A DNA stretch of 64,000 bases, taken from contig NZ_BMGC01000001.1 in NCBI RefSeq assembly GCF_014639795.1, forward strand, positions 77,382-141,381. Direction: 5' to 3'. The notes under the pieces are model-generated. The model was not told where the DNA came from, searched no databases, and saw only the letters and a program-made list of their open reading frames with translations. The translations under genes and the position numbers were made by a program. Shown here in pieces: positions 17,534 to 27,002 of this stretch. The DNA comes from Gordonia jinhuaensis (GTDB lineage: Bacteria > Actinomycetota > Actinomycetes > Mycobacteriales > Mycobacteriaceae). Positions within the stretch are counted from its first letter, which is position 1, and every line of letters begins with the position of its first letter.

Positions 17534-18884
17534 CCCATCCGTCGGTCCAGATCGCGTGCGACATCCAGTACGCGGCACGTTCGGCGCGTTCACGCAGCTC
17601 GGCGACATCGGCGGCCGAGTCGGGGCTCGCATCCAGCGGCGCGACCAGGTTGACGTGACCCACCTTGCGGTCGGGCTTCTCCTGCTTGCCGTACAGATGC
17701 ACACGCGCGTCGGGCATCCGCGCCATCAGGTGGTGCAGCCGCTCGTCCATCGACATCTGCGGGGTCTGCTCGGCGCCGAGGATGTTGGCCATCACGGTGA
17801 TAGGGGCCCGCGGTCGTGTGTCGCCGAGCGGGTAGTCGAGCACCGCACGCAGATGCTGCTCGAACTGTGACGTCACCGCCCCGTCCATACTCCAGTGTCC
17901 GCTGTTGTGCGGGCGCATCGCGAGCTCGTTGACCACCAGCCGACCGTCGGTGGTCTCGAAGAGTTCCACCGCCATTACCCCGACCACCCCCAGGCGTTGT
18001 GCCAGCAGCAACGCCATCTCCTCGGCAGCGGTGGCGACGTCGGTGGGCAGCGCCGGGGCCGGTGCGACCACCACGGCACACTGCCCCTTGCGCTGGACGG
18101 TCTCGACCACTGGCCACGTCGCTCCCTGACCGAAGGGTGAGCGGGCCACCATCGCCGACAACTCGCGGCGCATGTCGACCTTCGCCTCGGCGATCAGATG
18201 GGTGTCGTCGGCTCGCGCCGCGAGCATCGACATCGCTTCCTCCGCCGAGTCGACGATCCACACGCCACGGCCGTCATATCCGCCGCGCACGGCCTTGAGC
18301 ACGATCGACCAGTCGTGGGCCTCGCCGAAACGACGCAATTCCTCCGCCGGGTCGCCGGTGGCATCGGGGCCGTTGAGATCGGCGAAATCGGGGACCGGGA
18401 GTCCGAGTTCGCTGAGCTTGACCCGCATCGCGAGCTTGTCCTGTGCGTAGATCAGCGCGGTCGACGGCGGGAGCACCGACACGCCCTCGGCCTCGAGGGC
18501 GGCGAGAAGTTCCACCGGCACGCCCTCGTGATCGAAGGTCAGCGCCACCGCACCGTCGGCGGCCCGGCGCAGATCGTCGAGGTTTTCGTGAGATCCGATC
18601 ACCACATCGGGTGAGACCTGCGCCGCCGGTTCGGTGGCCGAACCGGCCAGCACCCGCAGGCGTTCGCCGAGTGCGATCGAGGCCTGATGGGTCATCCGGG
18701 CGAGCTGTCCGCCGCCGATCATGACCACCGTCGGCATCGTGTCGACATCGACGGCGCCCGCAACGGAGCGCTCGCCGACCGACCCGCCGTCTCGACCACC
18801 GGGCGTCGCCGCGCTCGCATCGGTCCCCTGCACCACCGCGCGCCGGTTCTCGCCTGTCGGGTCTTCTGTCTTCACGTCTGACAT
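17517..18884 (-). CDS. purK: N5-carboxyaminoimidazole ribonucleotide synthase PurK
   Basis: 455 residues from ATG 18884. A later start at ATG 18737 (406 residues) would begin just before the first conserved strand [12 protein letters not shown] and is a real alternative, since the extra 49 residues are low-complexity. ATP-grasp features: [32 protein letters not shown] (nucleotide loop), [14 protein letters not shown], and [26 protein letters not shown] (metal and phosphate). It carboxylates AIR with bicarbonate and ATP. Operon with purE. Confidence 0.93.
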   Translation of the reverse strand: MSDVKTEDPTGENRRAVVQGTDASAATPGGRDGGSVGERSVAGAVDVDTMPTVVMIGGGQLARMTHQASIALGERLRVLAGSATEPAAQVSPDVVIGSHENLDDLRRAADGAVALTFDHEGVPVELLAALEAEGVSVLPPSTALIYAQDKLAMRVKLSELGLPVPDFADLNGPDATGDPAEELRRFGEAHDWSIVLKAVRGGYDGRGVWIVDSAEEAMSMLAARADDTHLIAEAKVDMRRELSAMVARSPFGQGATWPVVETVQRKGQCAVVVAPAPALPTDVATAAEEMALLLAQRLGVVGVMAVELFETTDGRLVVNELAMRPHNSGHWSMDGAVTSQFEQHLRAVLDYPLGDTRPRAPITVMANILGAEQTPQMSMDERLHHLMARMPDARVHLYGKQEKPDRKVGHVNLVAPLDASPDSAADVAELRERAERAAYWMSHAIWTDGWDEHSD

Positions 18885-18983
18885 GGTCGCATGAGCGGTC
18901 CGGCTGCTCCGATTCGCCGCGTTCGAGCGTCCTTTCCGCGTGGTTTCGCGGCCCGGCATTCGTCTATCTCGGGTGTCGTTTCG

Positions 18984-18989
18984 TAGACT
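18984..18989 (+). promoter_or_regulatory. Putative -10 box for leaderless gtrA-like gene
   Basis: TAGACT, eight bases, then GTG 18998; no ribosome site is visible before this GTG. Confidence 0.45.
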
Positions 18990-18997
18990 CAGCGTTT

Positions 18998-19600
18998 GTG
19001 TCCTACGTCGATGGGTTGCTAGCCCGCACGCCGCCGGCGATCCGTCGTCTCGCGATGCGCCACCATGAACTGATCAAATTCGCGATCGTCGGTGGCACGA
19101 CATTCATCATCGACATGGCCATCTTCTACTCGCTGACCTTGTCGTTCATGGAGAACAAACCCGTCATCGCGCGCGTCATCTCCGGCGTGGTGGCCACCAT
19201 CGCCAGTTACTTCCTCAATCGCGAATGGGCATTCCGCGACCGCGGCGGGCGCCAGCCGCATCAGGAGATGATCCTGTTCTTCGTCATCAGCGGTATCGGT
19301 GTGGTTCTCGCGGCCGCGCCGCTGTGGGTGGCCAACAATCTCTTCGACATCCGCCACGGCGTGAGCACCACCAGTCTCGTATTGATCGACTTCGTGCTCG
19401 GATTCATCCTCGGCAACATCCTGCAAATGGCGTTCCGGTTCTGGGCGCTGCGCAAGTTCGCCTTCCCCGATGAACTCGCCGAGGAGCTGGCCCCGATCCC
19501 GCTGCACACCGGTGCCGAGTCCCACCGCGATGCCGACACCGACACCGCCGACGACACCCCCCAGAGCGACGACAACGGTCCGACCCGCCGGGTGTCCTGA
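18998..19600 (+). CDS. GtrA family membrane protein
   Basis: 200 residues, GTG start. Four hydrophobic helices lie within residues about 27-160, the first containing KFAIVGGTTFIIDMAIF, which is the GtrA signature; an ExW/FxDRG loop (REWAFRDRGG) separates helices two and three. GtrA-type proteins are thought to flip polyprenyl-phosphate sugars across the membrane for wall or O-antigen glycosylation. The last 45 residues are acidic and disordered. Equivalent to Rv3277, next to purK as there. The sugar handled is unknown. Confidence 0.88.
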   Translation: MSYVDGLLARTPPAIRRLAMRHHELIKFAIVGGTTFIIDMAIFYSLTLSFMENKPVIARVISGVVATIASYFLNREWAFRDRGGRQPHQEMILFFVISGIGVVLAAAPLWVANNLFDIRHGVSTTSLVLIDFVLGFILGNILQMAFRFWALRKFAFPDELAEELAPIPLHTGAESHRDADTDTADDTPQSDDNGPTRRVS

Positions 19601-19629
19601 CCCCGCGCGAACGCCGGCGAGACTGTCGC

Positions 19630-21003
19630 TCAGCGCGGTTCGGAGCTGGCCCGCCGAGGTGTCTCGGGTCCGGGTCCGGTCGGCACGACGATCGTGAACG
19701 TCGGGGGTCGCCGCGACGTCACCTCCAGCCGACCGCCGTCGGACTCGACCAGCGTGCGCGCCAACGTGAGGCCAAGCCCCGACGACGCCCCGCCGGAGAA
19801 TCCGGGGGCGAAGATCATCGACGCGATCTCGTCGGGGATCCCCGGCCCCTGGTCGGACACCGAGATCCGCATCATCGACGAGTCGTGCAGGTCGGAGACG
19901 TCCACGGTGACATCTCCGCCGCCGTGTTTGAGCGCGTTGTCGATGAGCACGGTCAACGACTCACGCAGCCGACTCGGCGCGATCCAGGCCGCCGGGCTGC
20001 CCGAGATCTGCAGCCGCAACGTGCGGCCCATCCGGGCGAACAGCGGTGCGAAATCGGCGACCAGCGCCTCGATCGGTACGCGCACGCCCACCGGTTCCTT
20101 TGCGAGGGCATCGGTGGTGCGAATCACCGAGACGAGCTCGTCGAGCTCCGCGGTGAGCCGCTCGACCTGCTGCTGGGCCGCCTCGGCCTCGGCGACCACC
20201 GAGGAGTCGGCATGCATCGACAACTCGTCGAGCCGCAGGCCGATGGCGGTGAGCCGGCTGCGCAGCTGATGCGACACCTGGCCGGTGATCTCGCGCTCAC
20301 GCGCGAGCCGCATCCGGATCTCCTTGCTGGCGTCCTCGAGTGCCTGCGAGACGCTGTCGAGTTCGGTGATGCCGTAGTGCTCCCATGACGACCGGAAGTC
20401 GCCGCCGGCGAGCTTCTCGGCCCGCCCGGCGAGCCGCTGCATCGGGACGGCCAGCCGCCGCGCGGTCGCCACGCCGATTCCCGTGCCCACCAGGATCGAC
20501 ACCAGTACCGCGCCGAAGACCGTCGCGACGGTGATCCACTGCCGTCTGCGCACCTCGTCGGAGGCGACGCTGAGCGTGAGCGACCCCGCGTTTCCCAGTC
20601 CGACCGTCTCGGTGAGCGGGCGCGCACCCACCCCGTCGGTCGCATCATCACCGGTCAGTGAGCTGGTGTGTTCGCCACCGCCGGGCACCGGATAGGTGAC
20701 GGTGAGGACGCCGTTGGCCGGAACCGCACGCCGGAACCGGGTGAGGTCGAGCGCACCCTCGCGCACCACCCCCACCGGCTCCTCCTGCCGGACGAGCTCT
20801 CCGGAAACGGCCTTGAGGCGGGAGTTCATGTCCTCGCGAGCGGAGTCCTCCACCACGATCCAGCCCGCGATACTCAGCGGGATGCCCAGCACCATCGCGA
20901 CCACCAGCACCGTGCCGATGATCGACAGCAGGATCCTGCGCTGCATCGTGAACCGGCCTCGCGCTCGTGGTCTGCGAATCGGGGATCTGCCCACTGTCGA
21001 CAC
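19630..21003 (-). CDS. Two-component sensor histidine kinase
   Basis: 457 residues from GTG 21003; ATG 20946 (residue 20) is another possible start and would put the membrane helix nearer the N-terminus. Two membrane helices (about 23-50 and 157-180) enclose an external sensor domain of about 105 residues, followed by a HAMP segment, the phosphoacceptor H-box GQVSHQLRSRLTAIGLRLDE, the N-box LTVLIDNALKHGG, and ATP-lid boxes DQGPGIPDE and GGASSGLGLTL. It starts 30 bases after the response regulator gene. This pair is not part of the neighbourhood I know from M. tuberculosis. The signal sensed is unknown. Confidence 0.93.
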   Translation of the reverse strand: MSTVGRSPIRRPRARGRFTMQRRILLSIIGTVLVVAMVLGIPLSIAGWIVVEDSAREDMNSRLKAVSGELVRQEEPVGVVREGALDLTRFRRAVPANGVLTVTYPVPGGGEHTSSLTGDDATDGVGARPLTETVGLGNAGSLTLSVASDEVRRRQWITVATVFGAVLVSILVGTGIGVATARRLAVPMQRLAGRAEKLAGGDFRSSWEHYGITELDSVSQALEDASKEIRMRLAREREITGQVSHQLRSRLTAIGLRLDELSMHADSSVVAEAEAAQQQVERLTAELDELVSVIRTTDALAKEPVGVRVPIEALVADFAPLFARMGRTLRLQISGSPAAWIAPSRLRESLTVLIDNALKHGGGDVTVDVSDLHDSSMMRISVSDQGPGIPDEIASMIFAPGFSGGASSGLGLTLARTLVESDGGRLEVTSRRPPTFTIVVPTGPGPETPRRASSEPR

Positions 21004-21033
21004 GGGTGTGGGGTGAGGACGCGTTCGCCCGGG

Positions 21034-21711
21034 CTATTCGGGGTCGAAACGGAAGCCGACGCCGCGCACCGTCACGATGCGCCTGCGAGTGCTCATCTGG
21101 TCGTCGCCGATCTTGCGTCGCAACCACGAGATGTGCATGTCCAGCGTCTTCGACGACCGCAGATCGGCCGACCCCCACACCTCGGTGAGGATCTCCTCGC
21201 GGCTGACCACCTGTCCGGGTCGTTCCATCAGGTAGCGCAGGAGCTCGAACTCCCGGTTGGCCAGGGTGACTTCCGAGCCCTCCACCAGCACCCGTCGAGC
21301 GGCCGGGTCGAGTGAGAGGCCGTCGGCCTCGAGCACCTCGTCGGTCGGCTGACGCCGGCGCAGCAGCGCGCGGACGCGGGCGAGCAGCTCGGCGAGCCGG
21401 AACGGCTTACCGACGTAATCATCGGCGCCGGCGTCGAGACCCACCACGAAATCGACCTCGTCGGTGCGGGCGGTCAACATCAACACCGACAGTCCAGGCC
21501 GCACGGCGCGGACACGCCGACACACCTCGAGGCCGTCCATCTCCGGGAGTCCCAGATCGAGGACCAGCAGTTCGAACCGATTGTCGAGGGCACGCTCGTA
21601 GGCCGCCGTTCCGGTCGACACGATCTCGCATCCATAGCCTTCACGCGTCAGTGCGCGGGCAAGCGGCTCGGCGATCGCGGCATCGTCCTCGGCCAGCAGT
21701 ACGTCAGTCAC
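21034..21711 (-). CDS. OmpR/PhoB-type response regulator
   Basis: 225 residues, GTG 21711. Receiver domain residues 1-117 with acidic pocket EDD near residue 8, phosphoacceptor Asp in LLVLDLGLPEMDG, Thr in LMLTARTD and Lys in DDYVGKPF. The C-terminal winged helix (about 125-225) ends with the family hallmark RRKIGDDQ...IVTVRGVGFRF. It pairs with the kinase encoded next. Target genes are not evident; the divergent neighbours (gtrA-like and PH-domain genes) are reasonable first candidates. Confidence 0.94.
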   Translation of the reverse strand: MTDVLLAEDDAAIAEPLARALTREGYGCEIVSTGTAAYERALDNRFELLVLDLGLPEMDGLEVCRRVRAVRPGLSVLMLTARTDEVDFVVGLDAGADDYVGKPFRLAELLARVRALLRRRQPTDEVLEADGLSLDPAARRVLVEGSEVTLANREFELLRYLMERPGQVVSREEILTEVWGSADLRSSKTLDMHISWLRRKIGDDQMSTRRRIVTVRGVGFRFDPE

Positions 21712-21718
21712 GACTCAT

Positions 21719-21724
21719 AAGGTA
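21719..21724 (-). promoter_or_regulatory. Putative -10 box for leaderless response regulator gene
   Basis: Minus-strand TACCTT, seven bases, GTG 21711. The regulator-kinase operon would begin on the start codon. Confidence 0.45.
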
Positions 21725-21792
21725 CGTGGTCGCGAAACGACAGACGACGCAGCCGAACATTCCCGCGTGCCGGGTCAATGTCCGGCGCGCTC

Positions 21793-22389
21793 TCACCACC
21801 GCTCGCCGGGGCGGCCGGGATCCCCGCCGACGTCGAACGGCTGCTGCGGTGTCGGGCCGCCGAACATGCCGTCGCCGCCGTGAGCGGCGTCGGCGGGACC
21901 CTCGAGCACCTCGCGGTGAAGCAACCCGTGTACGCGTCGCGCGTCGGGGATGTCACGAAACTCCAGTCGATCGGCGGCCGAGGACTCCACCACGATGGTG
22001 CCGTTGCGCAGCATCCGGTCGATCACACTCTGGCGCAGCTCCACCCAGGTGATGCGGGCGATGGGCACGTCGATACCCGAACGCGAGAACACTCCCGACC
22101 GTGCCGCGACGCGGCGATCGGTGACCACGAAATGCGTGCTCCGCCAGCTGAGCAATGGCCGCACGAAGCCGAAAACCGCACACAACAACCAGATCCCGAC
22201 GATCACCAGCCACAGCACCCCGCGCGTGGTCGAGGCCAGCGACGATCCCGACACGAGGCCGGCGGCCACACCGGCGAGCATCGAGATCACGAGAAACCCG
22301 AGCACCGGGGCGACCAGCCGCTTGACGTGCGGATGGTGGTGCACCACCACGCGTTCGCCCGGCCCCAGGATGCTCTGCGGATAACCCAC
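21793..22389 (-). CDS. PH-domain (bPH2/DUF304) membrane protein
   Basis: 198 residues from GTG 22389, six bases after a TACGGT box. The opening GYPQSILGPGERVVVHHHPH is nearly the same as in the Rv3278c family. Two membrane helices (about residues 26-50 and 60-85) are followed by a bacterial PH domain (WRSTHFVVTDRRVAARSGVF, SGIDVPIARITWVELRQS). The last 35 residues are a Gly/Pro-rich tail absent from the shorter mycobacterial protein. Function unknown. It is between the two-component system and the Tyr/Gln-rich membrane protein gene. Confidence 0.85.
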   Translation of the reverse strand: MGYPQSILGPGERVVVHHHPHVKRLVAPVLGFLVISMLAGVAAGLVSGSSLASTTRGVLWLVIVGIWLLCAVFGFVRPLLSWRSTHFVVTDRRVAARSGVFSRSGIDVPIARITWVELRQSVIDRMLRNGTIVVESSAADRLEFRDIPDARRVHGLLHREVLEGPADAAHGGDGMFGGPTPQQPFDVGGDPGRPGERW

Positions 22390-22395
22390 GTGTGC

Positions 22396-22401
22396 ACCGT
22401 A
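22396..22401 (-). promoter_or_regulatory. Putative -10 box for leaderless PH-domain gene
   Basis: Minus-strand TACGGT, six bases, GTG 22389. It decides the start against the longer open frame from 22530. Confidence 0.5.
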
Positions 22402-22549
22402 GACCGAACCCCCTGCGAGGGGCCGCATCCCGGTGTCCGGTCGGGACGGTCGTCTGTCGCCGCCGGTGGGGTCCGAGCAGCGATCGGCCCCCGGCCGGTC
22501 GGAGCCGACCCGTAGACTGCGGGCATCCACCTTCGACCTGGGAGACCCG

Positions 22550-23197
22550 ATGAGTTCTCGCTACCAAGACAATTCGGACGACAGTCGCACCCAACGGTAC
22601 GAAACCGGCTACTCCCCCGACCGGGGCAGCGGCCGATCCGGTGACGCCTACCGGTCGGCCTCATACAACCAGTCGGGCTACAACCAGTCTCGCTACGACA
22701 ACCAATCGGGCGGATACCAGCAATCCGGATACCGCGGTGACTCGGGCAGCGGCGGCAACAATCGCACGCCTCAGGTGAACTACGGCTACTACGCCGGCGG
22801 CGTGATCGCGACCGCGGTGGTCACCGCGCTAGGGGCCTGGCTCGCCGCCTGGATCATCCGGGTGGTGTTCGAACGCCTCACCGACAGCGGCCGCTTCGGC
22901 GTGTGGAATCCGATGGCGCAGGACGAGTACTGGTTCGCGCTGGTCGGGTTCCTCTGCGCGCTGCTCGGCGGTCTGCTCTGGGTGCTGCTGGCACTCACCA
23001 CGCCGTCGCCGAATCAGTTCTACACCTGGATCGTCGGCCTGCTGATCGCTGCGGCGATCATCATCCCGCTGGCTCTCTCCGAGGACTGGCGCACGGGGTT
23101 GGCCACCGCCATCGAGCACGCGGTGATCGGTTTCCCGGTGCTCTACCTGATCAAGGCGGTCGGCGCGAAGTGCACGCAGTGGCCCCAGGGCCGCTGA
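22550..23197 (+). CDS. Membrane protein with Tyr/Gln/Ser-rich N-terminus, unknown function
   Basis: 215 residues; GGGAGA at 22539-22545 sets ATG 22550, and a TAGACT box at 22513-22518 gives a short leader. Residues 1-75 are low-complexity, with repeats such as YNQSGYNQS and SGGYQQSGY followed by a Gly/Ser stretch. Three or four hydrophobic helices cover residues 82-205, with a conserved-looking loop RFGVWNPMAQDEYWF. I do not recognise the family. The aromatic and Gln-rich head resembles self-associating disordered regions; that resemblance is compositional only. Confidence 0.75.
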   Translation: MSSRYQDNSDDSRTQRYETGYSPDRGSGRSGDAYRSASYNQSGYNQSRYDNQSGGYQQSGYRGDSGSGGNNRTPQVNYGYYAGGVIATAVVTALGAWLAAWIIRVVFERLTDSGRFGVWNPMAQDEYWFALVGFLCALLGGLLWVLLALTTPSPNQFYTWIVGLLIAAAIIIPLALSEDWRTGLATAIEHAVIGFPVLYLIKAVGAKCTQWPQGR

Positions 23198-23288
23198 CCC
23201 ACGGGTCAGCCGACGGAGCAGTGCTCGCGCAGGCCCACAGATTCGGCATTTCCCCATGGCACTTCCCGCCACAGTGGGAGTCGCCCGA

Positions 23289-24125
23289 TCAGTCCACCGG
23301 ACGCAGATGAGTGACGTCTCCGGCGGTCACCTGATGCTCGGCACCCTCGTCGTCGGTCACCACCACACGCCCGGACGGGTCGATGTCGGTGACGGTGCCG
23401 ACGATCTCGCGCTCTCCCGGCAGTTCGACGCGTACACGACGGTCGATGGTCACCGACCGCGCGCGGTAGTCCGCGGCGAGCGTGTCGAGGTCGTCGGGCC
23501 AGTGCCCCAACCGTGCGGCGAGTGCGTCGAGAATGGCCGCGGCCAGAACTGTGCGATCGACCGGCTCGTCGGTGTGCCGGTGCAATGAGGTTGCCGTCGG
23601 CACCGGGAGGTCCTCCGGTTCGAGTCCGGTGTTCACGCCCATCCCGATCACCGCGACCATCCCGTCGCGACCGCTGGTGAGTTCCACCAGGATTCCCACC
23701 GCTTTGTGCCCGTCGATCAGTACGTCGTTGGGCCACTTCAGCCCGGCCTGCACACCGAGTCCGGCGACGGCGTCGGTCACCGCGAGTCCGGCCAACAGGG
23801 GCAGCCAGCCCCACGCCTGCGGCGGTACGTCGGCACCCACAGCCACCGCCACCGACATCGCCAGCTGCGTACGCGGCGGCGCACCCCAGCTGCGCTCGTG
23901 GCGTCCGCGGCCGGAACTCTGGAACTCCGCGATCCGTACCGAACCGGCGACGTCGCCCGTCGCGGCCGCCGACAGCAGATCGGCGTTGGTCGATCCGGTC
24001 GACTCCACCACCGACACCGATCGCACGAGCGGATTGCCGGCGAGTGCGCGCCCGAGCGCCTCGGCGTCCACCGGGGCCGGCGCGGTTGGGCCCGCGGCCG
24101 AGACGGGTGACGAAGAATCGGTCAT
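23289..24125 (-). CDS. birA: Biotin-[acetyl-CoA-carboxylase] ligase BirA (monofunctional)
   Basis: 278 residues from ATG 24125. Class I biotin protein ligase without the DNA-binding domain. Motifs: the biotin/ATP loop [31 protein letters not shown] (catalytic Lys), GMGVNTG, and a C-terminal SH3-like domain (about 225-275, [17 protein letters not shown]). It biotinylates the BCCP domain of AccA3, whose gene is 6 kb away, and is divergent from accD5. Same order as Rv3279c-Rv3280. Confidence 0.93.
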   Translation of the reverse strand: MTDSSSPVSAAGPTAPAPVDAEALGRALAGNPLVRSVSVVESTGSTNADLLSAAATGDVAGSVRIAEFQSSGRGRHERSWGAPPRTQLAMSVAVAVGADVPPQAWGWLPLLAGLAVTDAVAGLGVQAGLKWPNDVLIDGHKAVGILVELTSGRDGMVAVIGMGVNTGLEPEDLPVPTATSLHRHTDEPVDRTVLAAAILDALAARLGHWPDDLDTLAADYRARSVTIDRRVRVELPGEREIVGTVTDIDPSGRVVVTDDEGAEHQVTAGDVTHLRPVD

Positions 24126-24204
24126 GTCCGAAAGCCTAGGCGGCCATCGACAACCCTCCCGCCGGTGGTGTCACGTGGGTCACGTGCGGTTAGCATCTAC
24201 ACCC
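24126..24204. promoter_or_regulatory. Divergent birA/accD5 promoter region with paired CACGTG
   Basis: 79 bases. Minus strand: TAGGCT (24138-24133), seven bases, ATG of birA. Plus strand: TAGCAT (24191-24196), eight bases, ATG of accD5. Both genes therefore look leaderless. TCACGTG occurs twice in direct order (24171-24177 and 24180-24186), nine bases apart, immediately upstream of the accD5 box; this could be a regulator site. Confidence 0.5.
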
Positions 24205-25833
24205 ATGACCTCAGCCGCCAGCGACCAGTCCGGGACGCCAGACATCCACACCACCGCGGGCAAGCTCGCCGACCTGCAGGATCGACTGTCTCAGGCCGAA
24301 CACCCGGTGGGGCAGGAGGCAGTGGAGAAGGTGCACGCCAAGGGCAAGTACACCGCCCGCGAGCGCATCCTCCGACTGCTCGACGAGGGCTCCTTCGTGG
24401 AGATCGACGCGCTCGCGCGTCACCGCAGCACCAACTTCGGCCTGGCCGACCGGCGGCCGCTCGGTGACGGTGTGGTGGTCGGTTACGGGACCATCGACGA
24501 CCGCGAGGTCTGCATCTTCAGCCAGGACTCCACGGTCTTCGGCGGCAGCCTCGGCGAGGTGTACGGCGAGAAGATCGTCAAGGTGATGGACCTCGCGCTC
24601 AAGACCGGGCGGCCGCTGATCGGCATCAACGACGGCGCCGGGGCGCGCATCCAGGAGGGTGTGGTCTCCCTCGGGCTCTACGGCGAGATCTTCCACCGCA
24701 ACGTGCAGGCCTCGGGTGTCATCCCGCAGATCTCGCTGATCATGGGCGCCGCGGCGGGCGGTCACGTCTACTCCCCCGCGCTCACCGACTTCACGATCAT
24801 GGTCGACGGCACCAGCCAGATGTTCGTGACCGGCCCCGACGTGATCAAAACCGTGACCGGCGAGGACGTCACGATGGAGGATCTCGGCGGTGCCCACACC
24901 CACATGAGCCGCTCCGGGGTGGCCCATTACGTGGCCTCCGACGAGGACGACGCTCTCGACTACGTCCGCGACCTGCTCGGCTACCTGCCCAGCAACAACC
25001 GCGCCGACCCGCCGCGACTGCCGGCATCGGATCCGATCACCGGGTCGATCGAGGAGTCGCTGACCGATGAGGACCTCGAGCTCGACACGCTCATCCCCGA
25101 TTCGCCGAATCAGCCCTACGACATGCACGAGGTGGTCCGCCGGATCCTCGACGACGACGACTTCCTCGAGGTGCAGGCCGAGCGCGCACAGAACATCATC
25201 TGCGGTTTCGGTCGTATCGACGGCCGCAGCGTGGGCCTCGTGGCCAACCAGCCGACCCAGTTCGCCGGTTGCCTCGACATCAACGCCTCCGAGAAGGCCG
25301 CGCGCTTCGTCCGCACCTGCGATGCCTTCAACGTCCCGATCGTCACACTCGTCGACGTGCCCGGATTCCTGCCGGGTACCGACCAGGAATACAACGGCAT
25401 CATCCGTCGCGGCGCGAAGCTGCTCTACGCCTACGGTGAGGCGACCGTCGGCAAGATCACGGTCATCACCCGCAAGGCCTATGGGGGCGCCTACGACGTG
25501 ATGGGGTCCAAGCACATGGGTGCCGACGTGAACCTCGCATGGCCCACCGCACAGATCGCCGTGATGGGCGCGTCCGGTGCCGTCGGCTTCGTCTATCGCG
25601 CGCGCCTAAAGGAGGCCGCCGCGGCCGGTGAGGATGTGGACGCGCTGCGCGTGGAGCTGCAGCAGGAGTACGAGGACACCCTCGTCAACCCGTATGTGGC
25701 TGCCGAACGGGGCTACGTCGACGCGGTGATCCCGCCGAGCCACACCCGCGGCCAGATCACCACCGCGCTGCGACTGCTCGAGCGCAAACTCGTGTCGGTG
25801 CCGCAGAAGAAGCACGGGAACATCCCGCTGTGA
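24205..25833 (+). CDS. accD5: Acyl-CoA carboxylase beta subunit (carboxyltransferase) AccD5
   Basis: 542 residues from ATG 24205; the open frame starts far upstream, but that part is antisense to birA. Two crotonase-like carboxyltransferase domains: N-terminal (about 35-270) with [19 protein letters not shown] and [15 protein letters not shown] for acyl-CoA, and C-terminal (about 285-520) with [27 protein letters not shown] for carboxybiotin. With AccA3 and AccE5 it carboxylates propionyl-CoA and acetyl-CoA, giving methylmalonyl-CoA and malonyl-CoA for lipid and mycolate synthesis. Very close to the mycobacterial protein throughout. Confidence 0.95.
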   Translation: MTSAASDQSGTPDIHTTAGKLADLQDRLSQAEHPVGQEAVEKVHAKGKYTARERILRLLDEGSFVEIDALARHRSTNFGLADRRPLGDGVVVGYGTIDDREVCIFSQDSTVFGGSLGEVYGEKIVKVMDLALKTGRPLIGINDGAGARIQEGVVSLGLYGEIFHRNVQASGVIPQISLIMGAAAGGHVYSPALTDFTIMVDGTSQMFVTGPDVIKTVTGEDVTMEDLGGAHTHMSRSGVAHYVASDEDDALDYVRDLLGYLPSNNRADPPRLPASDPITGSIEESLTDEDLELDTLIPDSPNQPYDMHEVVRRILDDDDFLEVQAERAQNIICGFGRIDGRSVGLVANQPTQFAGCLDINASEKAARFVRTCDAFNVPIVTLVDVPGFLPGTDQEYNGIIRRGAKLLYAYGEATVGKITVITRKAYGGAYDVMGSKHMGADVNLAWPTAQIAVMGASGAVGFVYRARLKEAAAAGEDVDALRVELQQEYEDTLVNPYVAAERGYVDAVIPPSHTRGQITTALRLLERKLVSVPQKKHGNIPL

Positions 25834-26099
25834 GCGCGCAGGAGAACATCGTGGACCCAGAGCACACATCCGGCGAGACACCGACACCCGGGCAGCCGTT
25901 GCTGCGCATCGTCGCCGGCAACCCCACCGACGCCGACGTCGCGGTGATCACCGCCCTGTTCGCCTCGGCGGGCACCGCATCGGGCGAACGCACCCATCCG
26001 GGCCGTGCCCGCGACCAGTGGGGCTCGCCGTCTGACCGGCTACGCCGTCAGGGCGGGTTCTCGCCGTCCTGTTTCGTCAATCGCGAACCCTGGAGCTGA
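25830..26099 (+). CDS. accE5: Acyl-CoA carboxylase epsilon subunit AccE5
   Basis: 89 residues. The GTG at 25830 overlaps the accD5 TGA, so translation is coupled. The conserved part is [23 protein letters not shown], the helix that docks on the biotin carboxylase core, followed by the short basic WGSPSDRLR segment and the C-terminal FVNREPW. Epsilon subunits stimulate the AccA3-AccD5 complex and occur only in Actinobacteria. The N-terminus is short compared with the longer repetitive leader of the mycobacterial protein. Confidence 0.9.
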   Translation: MSAQENIVDPEHTSGETPTPGQPLLRIVAGNPTDADVAVITALFASAGTASGERTHPGRARDQWGSPSDRLRRQGGFSPSCFVNREPWS

Positions 26100-26101
26100 C
26101 C

Positions 26102-26806
26102 GTGACGGGGCCGGGGCCCGGCCGATCCGCACCGGTGCTGGTGCTCGCCTCCGCCTCACCGGCACGCCGACGACTGCTGCAGGCCGCCGGGATCGACCCG
26201 GTGGTAGCTGTCTCGCACGTCGACGAGGATGCCCTGGTCGACGCCCTGCCCGGTGACACCGGCCCAGCGCAGGTGGTGGCCGCCCTCGCCGAGGCCAAGG
26301 CGCGTGAGGTGTTCACGCGGCTGCCATCGGCAACCGATCCGGCGCTGCCTGCCGGCACGCGCGTGGTGGTCATCGGTTGCGACTCGATGCTCGCGCGCGA
26401 GGCAACCCTGAGCGGCAAACCGCACACCGCCGAGGTGGCACGGCGCCAGTGGCGTGCTATGCGCGGCGAAACGGCGCAGCTGATCACCGGGCACTGCCTG
26501 ATCCTCGGTACGGTCCCGAGCGGGGAGGACGCCGGCGGGCAGGACACCGGCGAGCCGACCGTCATCGTCGATACCGCATCCACCGACATCGTCTTCGGCT
26601 CCCCCACCGATGCGCAGATCGACGCCTATGTCGACACCGGCGAACCGCTGGAAGTGGCCGGGGCGTTCACGCTCGACGGACTCGGCGGCTGGTTCATCGA
26701 GCGGATCGACGGCGACCCCTCTTCGGTGATCGGGCTCAGCCTGCCTTTGGTGCGGCGACTCGCCGACACCGCGGGCGTCGACATCACCGAACTCTGGAAT
26801 CGATAG
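26102..26806 (+). CDS. maf: Maf-type nucleotide pyrophosphatase
   Basis: 234 residues, GTG 26102, two bases after the accE5 stop and in the same operon. Family motifs: LASASPARRRLLQAAGI (phosphate binding), VIGCDSMLA with the catalytic Asp, SGKPHTAEVARRQW, and DTGEPLEVAGAFTLDGLGGWFIERIDGD. Maf enzymes hydrolyse non-canonical or canonical NTPs and have been linked to septum control. Slightly longer than usual because of a Gly/Asp-rich insertion at about residues 138-150. Matches Rv3282. Confidence 0.92.
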   Translation: MTGPGPGRSAPVLVLASASPARRRLLQAAGIDPVVAVSHVDEDALVDALPGDTGPAQVVAALAEAKAREVFTRLPSATDPALPAGTRVVVIGCDSMLAREATLSGKPHTAEVARRQWRAMRGETAQLITGHCLILGTVPSGEDAGGQDTGEPTVIVDTASTDIVFGSPTDAQIDAYVDTGEPLEVAGAFTLDGLGGWFIERIDGDPSSVIGLSLPLVRRLADTAGVDITELWNR

Positions 26807-26902
26807 CACGCACCGCTCGTACGAGTGCTCGTCACATCCGGCGTGAGCATCCTGTGATCGACACGAACACCGACCGGCACGCACCCGCACCTATGCGCGC
26901 AC

Positions 26903-26935
26903 TACCCTCAATACCGGTGGACATCGCTGTCCACC
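26903..26935 (+). promoter_or_regulatory. Candidate promoter and leader hairpin before sseA
   Basis: TACCCT at 26903-26908 could be a -10 box. The leader would contain the 7-bp hairpin GGTGGAC-atcgct-GTCCACC (26916-26935), then the sseA ribosome site. The hairpin is clear; the promoter is only a guess. Confidence 0.3.
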
Positions 26936-27002
26936 TCAGTTGACCGCACGCCGGACGGCGCGCCCACAGGCGACCGACGGCGGCACACCCTGGGAGACAC
27001 TT

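Noticed and set aside
24211-25515. Minus-strand frame of 434 codons opposite accD5
   Set aside because: accD5 is conserved end to end on the plus strand; the other frame is His/Gly/Val-rich shadow.
26807-27002. Small open frame between maf and sseA
   Set aside because: No ribosome site and no conserved features; the region is better read as the sseA leader.
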